DNA of 64,000 bases from Caryophanales bacterium UBA5603 (GCA_002424815.1 DILB01000008.1:31565-95564); one strand, 5' to 3'; numbered from the stretch's first letter, positions 17,400 to 27,018 are shown. Notes: generated by a model from the sequence alone, not told the origin. Translations and numbers: made by a program.

Positions 17400-17615
17400 T
17401 TAAGTCAAAAAAGTTACTTTTCCGTTTAGAATGATGGTGACAAGATCAATAATCCATAGGATTGCAAACCCAAGGAAGATCCATAATAGACCGATAATCA
17501 ATCTTCCCTTGGCAATCCGATATAATCCATAGACGATTCCATCAATTCCCGGCAAAGCAAGGATAATTCTGACAATCAAAGGGAGACCATCGATTAATTT
17601 TACATATTCTTTCAT
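17400..17615 (-). CDS. Small two-helix membrane protein, unknown function
   Basis: A 71-residue hydrophobic protein not assigned to a family. Two likely helices are seen: one around LPLIVRIILALPGIDGIVYG and one around LLWIFLGFAILWIIDLVTII. GGGAGGG lies 8 nt before the ATG and an extended -10 TGGTATAAT is present on the minus strand at 17638-17646, so it seems a real, separately expressed gene. It lies just past the end of aroF on the same strand, with no clear terminator between. Confidence 0.65.
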   Translation of the reverse strand: MKEYVKLIDGLPLIVRIILALPGIDGIVYGLYRIAKGRLIIGLLWIFLGFAILWIIDLVTIILNGKVTFLT

Positions 17616-17708
17616 ATGATCCCTCCCTTCTTTGGTGATTATACCATAATCAAATATGATATAACACCCATTTAGGTAAAATACACTTATGAAAAAGTTT
17701 CTATTAAG

Positions 17709-18725
17709 TTATATAATTGTTCGATCGATCGCCAAAGCAATTCTTCGACATTTTTTTACCAAATCTTCAAAACGTTCAGGTTTAAGAGATTGTTGCCCAT
17801 CAGAAAGTGCTTTCTCAGGCTCTGGATGCACTTCAATGATTAGTCCATCTGCCCCAGCAGCAATAGCCGCTTTTGATAAAGATTCAATATACTCCCATCG
17901 ACCACTTGCATGCGATGGATCAATGATTATAGGTAAATGAGATAACTTTTTGACAACAGCAATAGCACTAACGTCAAGAGTATTTCGAGTAGCTGTTTCA
18001 AAAGTTCTTATGCCTCTTTCGCATAATATTACATTGGGATTTCCACCCGCCATAATATACTCCGCCGACATAAGCCACTCTTCAATGGTGTTTGCCAAAC
18101 CGCGTTTTAATAAAATGGGCTTCGTGGTTTTTCCTAGTTCTTTTAGCAAGGAGAAATTTTGCATATTACGTGCACCAATTTGAATTAAATCAACACTTTC
18201 AAGAAAAGCAGGCAAATCTTCAATTGACATCAATTCACTTACAACAGGAATGTGATATTTCTCACTAGCTGCTTTTAAAATATTTAATCCTTCCGGACCC
18301 AAACCTTGAAATGTATAAGGACTTGTTCGTGGTTTATAGGCTCCTGCACGAAGAATACTAGCACCAGCTGATTTTATTAAAGGAGTTATTGTATCGATTT
18401 GTTCTGCACTTTCAACCGCGCAAGGCCCCCCCATAATAACAATGTTATTTCCACCAATTAAAACACCGCCGACATCCACGATGGTATCTTCCGATTTAAA
18501 TTTTCTATTAACTTTTTTGAACGGTTCTTGTACGCGCAAAACGGTATCAACAAATTTGTAAGCATATAAACTATTAGCATCAAATTTAGTTGTGTCACCG
18601 ACAACACCAAAAATTGTAATGGTTTCTCCGATGCTTTCGTGAATGTTGAAACCCATTCCTTGTAACGCTGATCTTAGAATTTCAATATCTTTTTGTTCGG
18701 TACCTTCTTTAAATTTAATAATCAT
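17709..18725 (-). CDS. aroF: 3-deoxy-7-phosphoheptulonate synthase (DAHP synthase), AroF/AroG beta type
   Basis: Condenses PEP and erythrose-4-phosphate, the first step to chorismate. Residues ~1-70 form the ferredoxin-like regulatory domain seen in Thermotoga-type (Ibeta) enzymes; the barrel carries IMGGPCAVES, RAGAYKPRTSPYTFQG, IGARNMQN and PSHASGRW. Metal and PEP ligands are present. At 338 residues it is full length. Although it is the first enzyme it is encoded last in the operon, overlapping aroQ by 4 nt. Feedback binding of Tyr or Phe via the N-domain is known in the family; the ligand here is unknown. Confidence 0.95.
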   Translation of the reverse strand: MIIKFKEGTEQKDIEILRSALQGMGFNIHESIGETITIFGVVGDTTKFDANSLYAYKFVDTVLRVQEPFKKVNRKFKSEDTIVDVGGVLIGGNNIVIMGGPCAVESAEQIDTITPLIKSAGASILRAGAYKPRTSPYTFQGLGPEGLNILKAASEKYHIPVVSELMSIEDLPAFLESVDLIQIGARNMQNFSLLKELGKTTKPILLKRGLANTIEEWLMSAEYIMAGGNPNVILCERGIRTFETATRNTLDVSAIAVVKKLSHLPIIIDPSHASGRWEYIESLSKAAIAAGADGLIIEVHPEPEKALSDGQQSLKPERFEDLVKKCRRIALAIDRTII

Positions 18726-19159
18726 GATTGTGTTTTCCTCTCTAGCAATAAATCGACGGCCTCAAGATAACCATCGATGCCTTTTCCTATGATTTGTCCG
18801 ACGCAAGCCGGTGTAATTACCGATAATTTACGAAAATCTTCTCGTTTCATTATATCCGAAAGATGAACTTCAACCGCCGGAACAGAGACTGATTTCAAAC
18901 AGTCATATAGGGCGTAAGAATAATGGGTAAAAGCACCAGGATTAATAATAATACCATCTAACTTTTGATAATATTGTTGTATCCAATCAATCAATTGGCC
19001 TTCATGGTTAGATTGTCGGACTATAATGTTTATTTTTTTTAATTTTGCATATTGTTTGATTGTTGTGACAAGATCCTTGTATGTTTTGGTTCCGTAAATG
19101 ATTGGTTCGCGGATACCAAGAAAATTTAAATTAGGACCATTGACGATTAAAATAGTCAT
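18722..19159 (-). CDS. aroQ: 3-dehydroquinate dehydratase, type II
   Basis: Dehydrates 3-dehydroquinate (third step). NGPNLNFLGIREPIIYG holds the catalytic loop Arg and Tyr, NPGAFTHYSYALYD the Asn and active-site His-containing block, and EVHLSDIMKREDFR the second His. At 145 residues it is the normal size for this dodecameric enzyme. It overlaps the end of aroE/K by 29 nt; GAGG lies inside that gene, so translation is coupled. Confidence 0.96.
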   Translation of the reverse strand: MTILIVNGPNLNFLGIREPIIYGTKTYKDLVTTIKQYAKLKKINIIVRQSNHEGQLIDWIQQYYQKLDGIIINPGAFTHYSYALYDCLKSVSVPAVEVHLSDIMKREDFRKLSVITPACVGQIIGKGIDGYLEAVDLLLERKTQS

Positions 19160-20393
19160 TGAGTTTTTCCTCTATTTCTAAAATGATTTCATCTGATCGA
19201 CGATTCATCAGAATCTGAATATCGGCATAACGTTCATAATAAGGGCGGCGAATTAAAGCAAGTTTTTCAACGTCTTCAGGTTTTTTTATTAAGGGACGAT
19301 TTTTGATTTCGACGGACATTATTCGATGATAATCTTTATCAAGATAGATGATGATGCCATTTTGTTTTAATTTTTGCATCAAATCAGCATTCATAATCAT
19401 ACCACCGCCCGTCGATATAACTTGAGAGTTCGTTTTATATAAACGGTCAACTAACATGGATTCAAGATTTCTAAAATAGGGTTCTCCCATTTTATCGAAT
19501 ATTTCATATATTCTCATGCCTTCTTCTTGTTCAATCAAAGCATCGGTATCGATTAATTTTTTCTGATATCGCATACTTAATAAATCAGCATACAATGATT
19601 TTCCTGACAGAGGGAGGCCCACTAAAACGAGATTATATTTTGACATCAATAAATCAAAATATATTTTTTTAGCAAGTTGATGATCTATATTAGTATCGTT
19701 TGTAAATAATTCACGAGCCGCTTTTGCTTGCATAACGAGCATATATAGTCCGTTTGCAGTTTTGATATTAAGTGATTCGGCTTCAATTAATAATTTTGTT
19801 TTTAAAGGATTATAAACAAGATCAATGACCGCTTCAAGTTTTTTGAATTCAAGAAGCGAAAATAGAAATGAATCATCATTGTGTGGATAAGTTCCAACAG
19901 GTGTTGTATTTATGATAATTTCATAATCAATGACCTGAGTTATTTCGGTTAAAAAAATTTCATCATCCATTCGAGGTTTTCGACATATTTTTGTGACGAT
20001 TTTAGCACCGAGATTATGAGCGAGCAATGTTGCTGTTTTTGCTGCCCCGCCATTTCCAACGATTAAAACAGTTTTGTTTTTTAATTCAATTTTATGATAT
20101 TGTAGTAATTTGAACAAACCATAATAATCAGTGTTATATCCAATTAATTGACCATCTCGTTTTACGACCGTATTAACACAACCAATCGTTTTTGCAATGC
20201 CATCAATACCATCAAGATACGGGATGATGGCCTCTTTGTAAGGAATAGTCACATTCATACCTTCAAAATGACATGATTTCATAAATTGTTCAAGATCATT
20301 ACTCTCCCAAAGTTGGTAATTAGAATCCCCCAACGAAGCATGAATAACAGGAGACAACGAATAATTTAATGTTTTTCCAAGAAGACCAAACAT
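19131..20393 (-). CDS. Fused shikimate dehydrogenase-shikimate kinase
   Basis: Bifunctional enzyme for steps four and five of the shikimate pathway. Residues ~1-250 are AroE: SLSPVIHASL near the start, NVTIPYK with the catalytic Lys, NTDYYG, and the NADP loop VGNGGAAKTA. Residues ~252-420 are AroK: P-loop GLPLSGKS, DTDALIE, RNLES and STGGGM, then the lid region NRPLI and the RRPYYERYA block. Both halves keep their active residues. The join is short (around FDLLMSKYNLVLVG). Separate aroE and aroK genes are the rule; this order of fusion is uncommon. It follows aroC by 1 nt. Confidence 0.94.
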   Translation of the reverse strand: MFGLLGKTLNYSLSPVIHASLGDSNYQLWESNDLEQFMKSCHFEGMNVTIPYKEAIIPYLDGIDGIAKTIGCVNTVVKRDGQLIGYNTDYYGLFKLLQYHKIELKNKTVLIVGNGGAAKTATLLAHNLGAKIVTKICRKPRMDDEIFLTEITQVIDYEIIINTTPVGTYPHNDDSFLFSLLEFKKLEAVIDLVYNPLKTKLLIEAESLNIKTANGLYMLVMQAKAARELFTNDTNIDHQLAKKIYFDLLMSKYNLVLVGLPLSGKSLYADLLSMRYQKKLIDTDALIEQEEGMRIYEIFDKMGEPYFRNLESMLVDRLYKTNSQVISTGGGMIMNADLMQKLKQNGIIIYLDKDYHRIMSVEIKNRPLIKKPEDVEKLALIRRPYYERYADIQILMNRRSDEIILEIEEKLNDYFNRQWS

Positions 20394-20394
20394 T

Positions 20395-21492
20395 TTATCT
20401 CATCCAATCCGTTTGATGAGAAGTTACCAACAAATCAAGAATACCATAATATATTACCGCATTTATGACGTGAACGACTCGATTGACAATCGCAGGATCA
20501 TGTCTGCCTTTGATTTCAAGTTCAACATTTTCATGTGTCTCAAGATTAACCGAGGCTTGTTTTTTTCCAATGGAAGGTGTTGGTTTAATCGCAGTTTTAA
20601 TGATGATTGGCATTCCATTTGAAATGCCACCGGAAATGCCACCACTATTATTTGATAAAGTGCTTATTTTTCCTGAAGCGTCAATCTGATAACCGTCATT
20701 AACCTCAGATCCATAATGTTTTGAGATTTCAAAACCAAGACCAAATTCGACACCTTTGACGGCAGGTACACTGAAGAGTAATGCCGCAAGTTGACTTTCT
20801 ATCGAAGAAAACAAAGGCTCACCTATACCAGCTGGGAGGTTAATGATTGCGGTTTCGACAATACCTCCGACAGAATCTTTTTTGTTTTTGGCTTTTAATA
20901 TTTTTTCGCGCATAGGAATTTCAACGCTTTGATCCAATAAAGGAAAATCAAGATTTTGAAGATCTTTAGCAACTTCTAAATCGATATTCAAAGAATCAAA
21001 CGGTTTATCAACCAAATTATGGATTCTTAAAATATGGGATGCAACTTCAATTCCTTTTTGATTTAAAATCTGTTTTGCAATAGCGCCAATAATCATAAAT
21101 AATACGGTAATTCTTCCAGAAAACATGCCACCACCACGCGGATCATTATATCCTTGATATTTGACATGAGCAGTATAATCGGAATGACTCGGTCTTGGTA
21201 TCGCAGCTAATTCTTGATAATCTTCTGATTTTGTGTTGTTATTTGGAATGATAAAAGTCAAAGCAGCTCCGGTTGTGACACCATTATAAAGACCGCTCAG
21301 AATTTGATATTGATCCAATTCGGCACGAGCGGTTGAATAAATACTTTTTGGACGCCGTTTGGTTAATTCATAATCAATCATCGTTTGATCAATGGGGATA
21401 CCTGAGGATAAACCATCAATTACAATGCCAACATAGTCACCATGGGATTCGCCAAAAAAAGTAATTTTTATTGAATTTCCAAAACTGTTCAT
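20395..21492 (-). CDS. aroC: Chorismate synthase
   Basis: Makes chorismate from EPSP using reduced FMN. GESHGDYVGIVIDGLSSGIP holds the first signature, and RPSHSDYTAHVKY, DPRGGGMFSGR and NNSGGISGGISNGMPI the remaining FMN and substrate sites. At 365 residues it is a normal size. It lies 15 nt after aroB with GGATGTG as a weak ribosome site. The reduced flavin source is not encoded nearby unless the FAD oxidoreductase is involved, which is speculation. Confidence 0.97.
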   Translation of the reverse strand: MNSFGNSIKITFFGESHGDYVGIVIDGLSSGIPIDQTMIDYELTKRRPKSIYSTARAELDQYQILSGLYNGVTTGAALTFIIPNNNTKSEDYQELAAIPRPSHSDYTAHVKYQGYNDPRGGGMFSGRITVLFMIIGAIAKQILNQKGIEVASHILRIHNLVDKPFDSLNIDLEVAKDLQNLDFPLLDQSVEIPMREKILKAKNKKDSVGGIVETAIINLPAGIGEPLFSSIESQLAALLFSVPAVKGVEFGLGFEISKHYGSEVNDGYQIDASGKISTLSNNSGGISGGISNGMPIIIKTAIKPTPSIGKKQASVNLETHENVELEIKGRHDPAIVNRVVHVINAVIYYGILDLLVTSHQTDWMR

Positions 21493-21507
21493 AATATCAC
21501 ATCCATT

Positions 21508-22494
21508 TTATATTTTAAATTGTGATTTTACGATGACAGAAGAACCAATCTCTGTTACATCGACAATCTTTAGTAAGTCTTTTCTTCCTTTTTTATCACG
21601 GTTTATATATTTTTTTAACTCATCAAAATTGACAGGATCACTTGTGGGTAAATGATATTTTTTTAAACATTCAATTAATTCCGCTTTAATCACTGGATTA
21701 GAAAGAATTTGCACCATTCCAATAGCGACGGCTTCTCCATGCAAATATTTTTTGTATTCATAATAAGATTCTAAAGCGTGGCCAATTGTATGTCCAAAAT
21801 TCAATGATTGACGGATACTATTATCAAATTCGTCAGCTTCCACATATCTTCGTTTAATTTCTAGCGACTTAAATATATAATAATCCCAATCAGCAGCAAC
21901 TTCTTCATTTTTTATTTTTTCAAAGAACGCTTTGTCAGCAATCATGCCATACTTAATCATTTCTGCCATTCCAGCGTTGAGTTGTCTTTGGTCTAGCGTT
22001 TTTAATGTGTTTGGATCTATTAATACTTTTATAGGGGGATAGATTGATCCAATAATATTTTTTGCCTCTTTCGTATTGATGGCAACCTTACCACCCACCG
22101 ATGAGTCTATTTGAGCGAGCAAAGTTGTTGGGATTTGAATAAGTGGCAGTCCGCGCAAATATACAGAGGCGACAAATCCCGCCAAATCGCCTGTCACACC
22201 ACCACCGACAGCCACGACACAAGCATCTTTACGGATATTTTGGGTTATGAGAATATCGATAATTCTTGAGAATTCGCTTAATGATTTGCTTGTTTCTCCT
22301 GAGGGAAACAAGATTAAAAAATGCTGAGGACAAGCGTTTTTGACATGATTAATATATTCAGAAGGAATTAAATCGTCAGCGATGATAACGTAAAAAAGGT
22401 CTTTATCCATATATTGAGAAAGGTTTTTTAATAAACCAGACTCAATTATAACATCGTAAGATCCATTGTGAGATTTGACACTCAATTGACGCAT
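21508..22494 (-). CDS. aroB: 3-dehydroquinate synthase
   Basis: NAD- and metal-dependent cyclisation of DAHP (second step). The NAD-binding block AVGGGVTGDLAGFVASVYLR, then the QIPTTLLAQIDSSVGGKVAI signature, the metal-site LNFGHTIGHALE, and LHGEAVAIGM are all present. At 328 residues it is slightly shorter than the ~350-360 average, with no loss of a key motif. It lies 2 nt after aroA. Confidence 0.96.
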   Translation of the reverse strand: MRQLSVKSHNGSYDVIIESGLLKNLSQYMDKDLFYVIIADDLIPSEYINHVKNACPQHFLILFPSGETSKSLSEFSRIIDILITQNIRKDACVVAVGGGVTGDLAGFVASVYLRGLPLIQIPTTLLAQIDSSVGGKVAINTKEAKNIIGSIYPPIKVLIDPNTLKTLDQRQLNAGMAEMIKYGMIADKAFFEKIKNEEVAADWDYYIFKSLEIKRRYVEADEFDNSIRQSLNFGHTIGHALESYYEYKKYLHGEAVAIGMVQILSNPVIKAELIECLKKYHLPTSDPVNFDELKKYINRDKKGRKDLLKIVDVTEIGSSVIVKSQFKI

Positions 22495-22496
22495 AA

Positions 22497-23762
22497 TTAT
22501 TCCTCCATAATCGTAATATTTCCACCTAAACGTTGATAATCTTGGAAAAAGTTTGGATAAGATTTATTAATGGCATCTGCATTACGAATCAATACCGGTT
22601 TTGTTGCACGGATAGCCGCAATAGCGATAGCCATAACAATACGATGATCATTAAAAGATTCAAAAACACCACCGTCGACATAATTTTGACCTTCAATTAA
22701 CAAGGCGGCATCAGTCATCTCGACTTTAACATTCATTTGCTTTAATGTTTCATAGGTTGAACTCAAACGATTTGATTCTTTATACTTTAATCTTGCAGCA
22801 TTATCAATAATAGTTTTACCTTTTGATAAAGCGCCTAAAACAGCTAGAATAGGAGCGATATCAGGCGATTGACTAACATCAATCGTTGTTCCTATCGTGT
22901 TGGAGCAATGAAAAATATATCCATTTGAAGTTGGTTCGTAAAGACCATCCATTTTTTTAATAAATTCAAGTATACGTCGGTCGGGTTGTAAAGAGTTAGA
23001 TGAAAGGTTTTTACAGATTATATCTCCCCCAAGCAGTCCGGCCACCGCGTGAAATGCCATTTGTGAATAATCGCCTTCAATAATCATTTTAGTTGGAAGA
23101 TATTTTTGATTGCCTTTGATTATATATTTTCCATTCTCAATCGTAATTTTTATACCAAAACGATTCAGAACATCCAAGGTCATATCGATGTACTCTTTTG
23201 ATTCTAATTCACCGTCTATTTCGATGATTGAATCCTCTTTTAACAAAGGCAACGAAAACATCAAACCCGAGACGAACTGACTGGAGATGTTTCCTGGGAT
23301 TTTATATAATCCCGGAGTAATAGAACCATCGATAATGATTGATCGTTCGTTTTGTTGATAAGTCAAATGACGGTCTTTGAAGATTTGTTCATATATCGAC
23401 ATGGGACGTTTGAATAAACTGGGTTTTCCAGTTAATACAATTTTTTGTTTGCTCAAAGATAAGATGGGAATCAAAAATCTTAAGGTCGAGCCCGATTCAT
23501 TACAATCAATAAAATTATCATCCATGACCATAATTCTAGAAACGCCTTGGATAATCAACTGATGTTCGTTTCGAACAATTTTTGCACCTATTTTTTCCAT
23601 AGCCGCAATGGTAGAGTGGATATCATCACTAAAACCAATATTATTTATAACACTTTTTCCTTTTGCAAGCGAAGCACAAATTATTGCTCGGTGCGATTGA
23701 CTTTTAGATGCTGGGATTATGACGCTACCTGATAATTTTGTAGGATTAATTAAAACATTCAT
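22497..23762 (-). CDS. aroA: EPSP synthase (3-phosphoshikimate 1-carboxyvinyltransferase)
   Basis: Transfers enolpyruvyl from PEP to shikimate-3-phosphate (sixth step). ASKSQSHRAIICASLAKG is the substrate loop with the key Lys and Arg; NESGSTLRFLIPIL, then RLKYKESNR and FNDHRIVMAI mark the other signatures. The glyphosate-site loop reads NESGSTLRF, which differs from the usual class I NAGTAMRP and is more like some Gram-positive and archaeal enzymes. It overlaps tyrA by 4 nt. Length 421, normal. Confidence 0.95.
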   Translation of the reverse strand: MNVLINPTKLSGSVIIPASKSQSHRAIICASLAKGKSVINNIGFSDDIHSTIAAMEKIGAKIVRNEHQLIIQGVSRIMVMDDNFIDCNESGSTLRFLIPILSLSKQKIVLTGKPSLFKRPMSIYEQIFKDRHLTYQQNERSIIIDGSITPGLYKIPGNISSQFVSGLMFSLPLLKEDSIIEIDGELESKEYIDMTLDVLNRFGIKITIENGKYIIKGNQKYLPTKMIIEGDYSQMAFHAVAGLLGGDIICKNLSSNSLQPDRRILEFIKKMDGLYEPTSNGYIFHCSNTIGTTIDVSQSPDIAPILAVLGALSKGKTIIDNAARLKYKESNRLSSTYETLKQMNVKVEMTDAALLIEGQNYVDGGVFESFNDHRIVMAIAIAAIRATKPVLIRNADAINKSYPNFFQDYQRLGGNITIMEE

Positions 23763-24604
23763 CTTGAGGCACCTTTTTCCATTCCTAACCTTATATCTTT
23801 TGCTGCAGTCATCAGTTCAATCAATTGGGTTTCATCGACTGACTCAAGACAATTCTCATATTTTTCAAGCGTCTTTTTAAAATTTTTAATCTTTTTAAGA
23901 AGTATTTCTTTATTTTCCATGAATAATTCAGACCACAAAGGCGCATTAATCATGGCGATTCGTGTCAAATCTCGATAAGAATCACCAATAAATTTAACCG
24001 TTTCAAACGACTGGTCATCACTTAAAACTAATGCCAAAGATAATATATGGGTTAATTGAGAAGTATAAGCAATGATTTCATCATGCTTTTCAGGACTTAG
24101 GTATGAAACAGAAGTAAAACCCATTGATCTAGCAAGGCTATCAACCAATTCTAAATTTTTCGTGGTATTTCTATCCAAAGGAGTTATGATATAATTTGCA
24201 TTTGTAAATATCGAAGCGCTTGATGATGCAACGCCTATTTTTTCTCTGCCAGCTACAGGGTGGGTGTAAATCAACTCAAACCGATTATCGATATAAGGCT
24301 CCAAAGCATTAACAACGGATGTTTTTACACCCGATATTTCGATTAAAACCGTCCCTGGAAGAATATCGTTTTTAGCTTCTTTGATGAACTTAACCAAGGC
24401 ACGTGGATATAGGCAAATATAGACAATTTGAACAGCATTAAAAAACTCAATCTTATCTTGATAGCCATAATCAATGATGTGATTTGATAATGCAAATTCG
24501 ATTGTCTGAGGATTGTGATCGAGCGCATGAATTTCATGTTGCGATTTGAGGGCTTTAGCAATACTGCCCCCCATTAAACCCAATCCGATAATACCAATTT
24601 TCAT
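23759..24604 (-). CDS. tyrA: Prephenate dehydrogenase
   Basis: Oxidises prephenate to 4-hydroxyphenylpyruvate, the tyrosine branch. The N-terminal Rossmann motif is IGIIGLGLMGGSIAKAL, the catalytic His lies in YTHPVAGRE, and TSQLTHILSLAL holds the second conserved His. At 281 residues it lacks an ACT domain and any chorismate mutase domain. It is first in the aro operon. Neither a chorismate mutase nor prephenate dehydratase is visible in the window, so these must lie elsewhere or be missing. Confidence 0.93.
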   Translation of the reverse strand: MKIGIIGLGLMGGSIAKALKSQHEIHALDHNPQTIEFALSNHIIDYGYQDKIEFFNAVQIVYICLYPRALVKFIKEAKNDILPGTVLIEISGVKTSVVNALEPYIDNRFELIYTHPVAGREKIGVASSSASIFTNANYIITPLDRNTTKNLELVDSLARSMGFTSVSYLSPEKHDEIIAYTSQLTHILSLALVLSDDQSFETVKFIGDSYRDLTRIAMINAPLWSELFMENKEILLKKIKNFKKTLEKYENCLESVDETQLIELMTAAKDIRLGMEKGASR

Positions 24605-24862
24605 ATATTCATCTGCCCCCAGTAATATTTTATATTATTTTACCATAAATAAGATGTATATATATAAAAAACCGATTTTTTTGGCGAAATACTGGAACCT
24701 GATATGAGTAAGGATTTGCTCATATGAGGTCTTTTTATCACGCAAGGATTGTGATATAATTGTTAAAAGAAGATTGTATATAAACAATGACCATGATTTC
24801 AACACTTTTTCAACCTTTACACTTACCAAGACATTCGCATCAATAAAAAAGGAGACAAGGCC
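24605..24862. promoter_or_regulatory. Divergent control region between tyrA and folD
   Basis: The folD side has an extended -10 TGATATAAT (24752-24760). The tyrA side has TGGTAAAAT on the minus strand (-10 at 24637-24642). Between them lies a 12-bp inverted repeat with one mismatch, ACCTGATATGAG (24697-24708) and CTCATATGAGGT (24719-24730), followed on the plus strand by CTTTTTA. I see no T-box motif. The repeat may be an operator or a hairpin. Confidence 0.5.
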
Positions 24863-25720
24863 ATGGCACAATTATTGGACGGAAAGGCACTTGCACTTGA
24901 AATTAGAGAGCATATAAAATATCAAGTTGATCAAATCATATCAACCAAAGGAATAACCCCTCATTTAGCCGTTGTACTAGTTGGAGAAAATCCAGCAAGC
25001 CAATCTTATGTAAAAGGAAAAGAAACAGCTTGTCGAAAAGCAGGTATAAAAAGCACGGTTATAAAAGTAGAAGAATCCATTTCAGAAATTGAGTTGGAAA
25101 AAATTATCGATGATTTAAACAATAATGATAGTGTTCACGGCATTTTACTTCAGCTACCTATTTCAAAACATCTTAATGCTGATAAAATCATCGCAAGAAT
25201 CAGATCAGATAAAGATGTCGATGGATTTACACCTCAAAATGTTGCATTGTTGACAAATTCACAACCGCATCTAGTTCCTTGTACGCCCTTAGGAATTATT
25301 AGAATTCTTAAAAAGTATGCTATTCCGATTGAAGGCAAACATTGTGTTGTGGTCGGACGTAGTCAGATTGTCGGCAAACCGATGGCTTCATTATTATTAA
25401 AAGATCATGGAACGGTGACGATATGTCACAGCCGTACGACTAATCTTCGAGCGATGACATTACAAGCCGATATTTTAGTTGTCGCAATGGGAAAACCAAA
25501 AATGATTGATGGAACTTATGTTAAACCAGGGGCGACTGTCATTGATGTAGGAATTTCTAAAGTGGATGGTATCATTGTTGGTGATGTTGATTTTGAATCC
25601 GCAGAAGCAGTTGCAGGATACATTACACCTGTTCCTGGCGGTGTAGGTCCAATGACTATAGCTTGTTTATTAGAAAACACTTTGCTGTGTTATGAAACAT
25701 TAGTGGGTGCTAAAAAATGA
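24863..25720 (+). CDS. folD: Bifunctional methylenetetrahydrofolate dehydrogenase/cyclohydrolase
   Basis: Interconverts methylene-, methenyl- and 10-formyl-THF, feeding purine and formyl-Met synthesis. SYVKGKETACRKAGI holds the catalytic Tyr and Lys, GILLQLPISKHL and DKDVDGF the substrate site, and VVGRSQIVGKPMASLL the NADP site; PGGVGPMTIACL is near the end. At 285 residues it is full length. AAGGAG precedes the ATG. It overlaps purB by 4 nt, giving a folate-purine operon. Confidence 0.97.
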   Translation: MAQLLDGKALALEIREHIKYQVDQIISTKGITPHLAVVLVGENPASQSYVKGKETACRKAGIKSTVIKVEESISEIELEKIIDDLNNNDSVHGILLQLPISKHLNADKIIARIRSDKDVDGFTPQNVALLTNSQPHLVPCTPLGIIRILKKYAIPIEGKHCVVVGRSQIVGKPMASLLLKDHGTVTICHSRTTNLRAMTLQADILVVAMGKPKMIDGTYVKPGATVIDVGISKVDGIIVGDVDFESAEAVAGYITPVPGGVGPMTIACLLENTLLCYETLVGAKK

Positions 25721-27018
25721 TTGAACGATATACTCGACCACAGATGGCAGCCATCTGGAATGATCAATTTAAATTTGATGCATATTTGAAAATAGAAATT
25801 CTTAATGTCGAAGCTTTAGTTTTAAAAGGCATTGCAACGAAAGCGGAATTAACCACAATAAAAGAAAATGCAACCTTTTCAATTGAACGAATCAAAGAAA
25901 TTGAGTCTGCGACACATCATGACGTCATTGCATTCACACGCGCCGTTTCTGAATCGCTGGGAATAGAAAAACGATTGATTCATTATGGATTAACTTCAAC
26001 TGATGTTGTAGATACAGCTAACGGATATATTCTTAAACATGTCAACGCATTAATCAAACAAGATTTATTGCGATTTTCAGAGGTATTAAAAAAACAAGCA
26101 ATAAAATATCGAAATACATTTTGTATTGGTCGAACGCATGGAATCCATGCGGATATTACGATTTTTGGATTGAAATGGGCTTTATGGTATGATGAAATGC
26201 AACGCCATATTCATCGGTTCAACGAGGCTTCATCAAATATCGAATGCGGTAAAATCAGTGGTGCCGTTGGGAATTTTGCCTTTATCGATCCAGATATTGA
26301 AAAATATATTCTAGAAAAACTTGATCTTCATAAAGTTAATATTTCAACGCAAACACTTCAAAGAGATAGACACGCTTATTATATTTCAGTGATTGCTTTG
26401 ATTGGAGCAACCTTAGAAAAAATAGCTACAGAAATTAGACATCTTCAAAGAACTGAAGTCAGTGAAGTTTCTGAACGATTTGAACTTGGACAAAAAGGCT
26501 CGTCAGCGATGCCTCACAAACAAAATCCTATTGTATCAGAAAATATCACTGGTCTTGCGCGAATTCTTAGGGGATATGTGATTCCGTGTTATGAAGATGT
26601 GTCGCTTTGGCACGAACGCGATATATCACATTCTAGCGTTGAAAGAATTGTATTACCCGATGCCACGACATTGATTGATTATATGCTTGATAGATATGCA
26701 ACAACATTAGAAAATTTAGTTGTTTTTCCAGATAAAATGATGGCTAACATTCATTTGACAAATGGTGTAATATTTTCTCAAAGGGTTTTGACTGCCTTAA
26801 TTGATGCGGGAATTTCAAGAGAAACCGCTTATGATGTTATTCAGCCACTTGCTTTAAAATCTTATCGAGAAGGGGATGATTTTAAAACCCTTGTTTCTCA
26901 AAATGAGATAATACTTTCAAAGTTACCGCTCTTAGAAATTGAAAAACTATTCGATTTAGCGTTTTACCAACGGAATGTCGAATATATTTATCAACAAGTT
27001 TTTACCCACGGAGAGTAA
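25717..27018 (+). CDS. purB: Adenylosuccinate lyase
   Basis: Releases fumarate from SAICAR and from adenylosuccinate. The fumarase-superfamily signature GSSAMPHKQNPI sits in the mobile catalytic loop with its Ser; GRTHGIHA holds the catalytic His and TSTDVVDTA the third site. At 433 residues it is normal length. It works with PurA (14.8 kb) for AMP synthesis. The start overlaps folD by 4 nt. Confidence 0.97.
   Translation: MIERYTRPQMAAIWNDQFKFDAYLKIEILNVEALVLKGIATKAELTTIKENATFSIERIKEIESATHHDVIAFTRAVSESLGIEKRLIHYGLTSTDVVDTANGYILKHVNALIKQDLLRFSEVLKKQAIKYRNTFCIGRTHGIHADITIFGLKWALWYDEMQRHIHRFNEASSNIECGKISGAVGNFAFIDPDIEKYILEKLDLHKVNISTQTLQRDRHAYYISVIALIGATLEKIATEIRHLQRTEVSEVSERFELGQKGSSAMPHKQNPIVSENITGLARILRGYVIPCYEDVSLWHERDISHSSVERIVLPDATTLIDYMLDRYATTLENLVVFPDKMMANIHLTNGVIFSQRVLTALIDAGISRETAYDVIQPLALKSYREGDDFKTLVSQNEIILSKLPLLEIEKLFDLAFYQRNVEYIYQQVFTHGE

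Noticed and set aside
24635..24871. 78-residue minus-strand open frame upstream of tyrA
   Set aside because: It covers promoters and the inverted repeat, has no ribosome site, and composition is non-coding.
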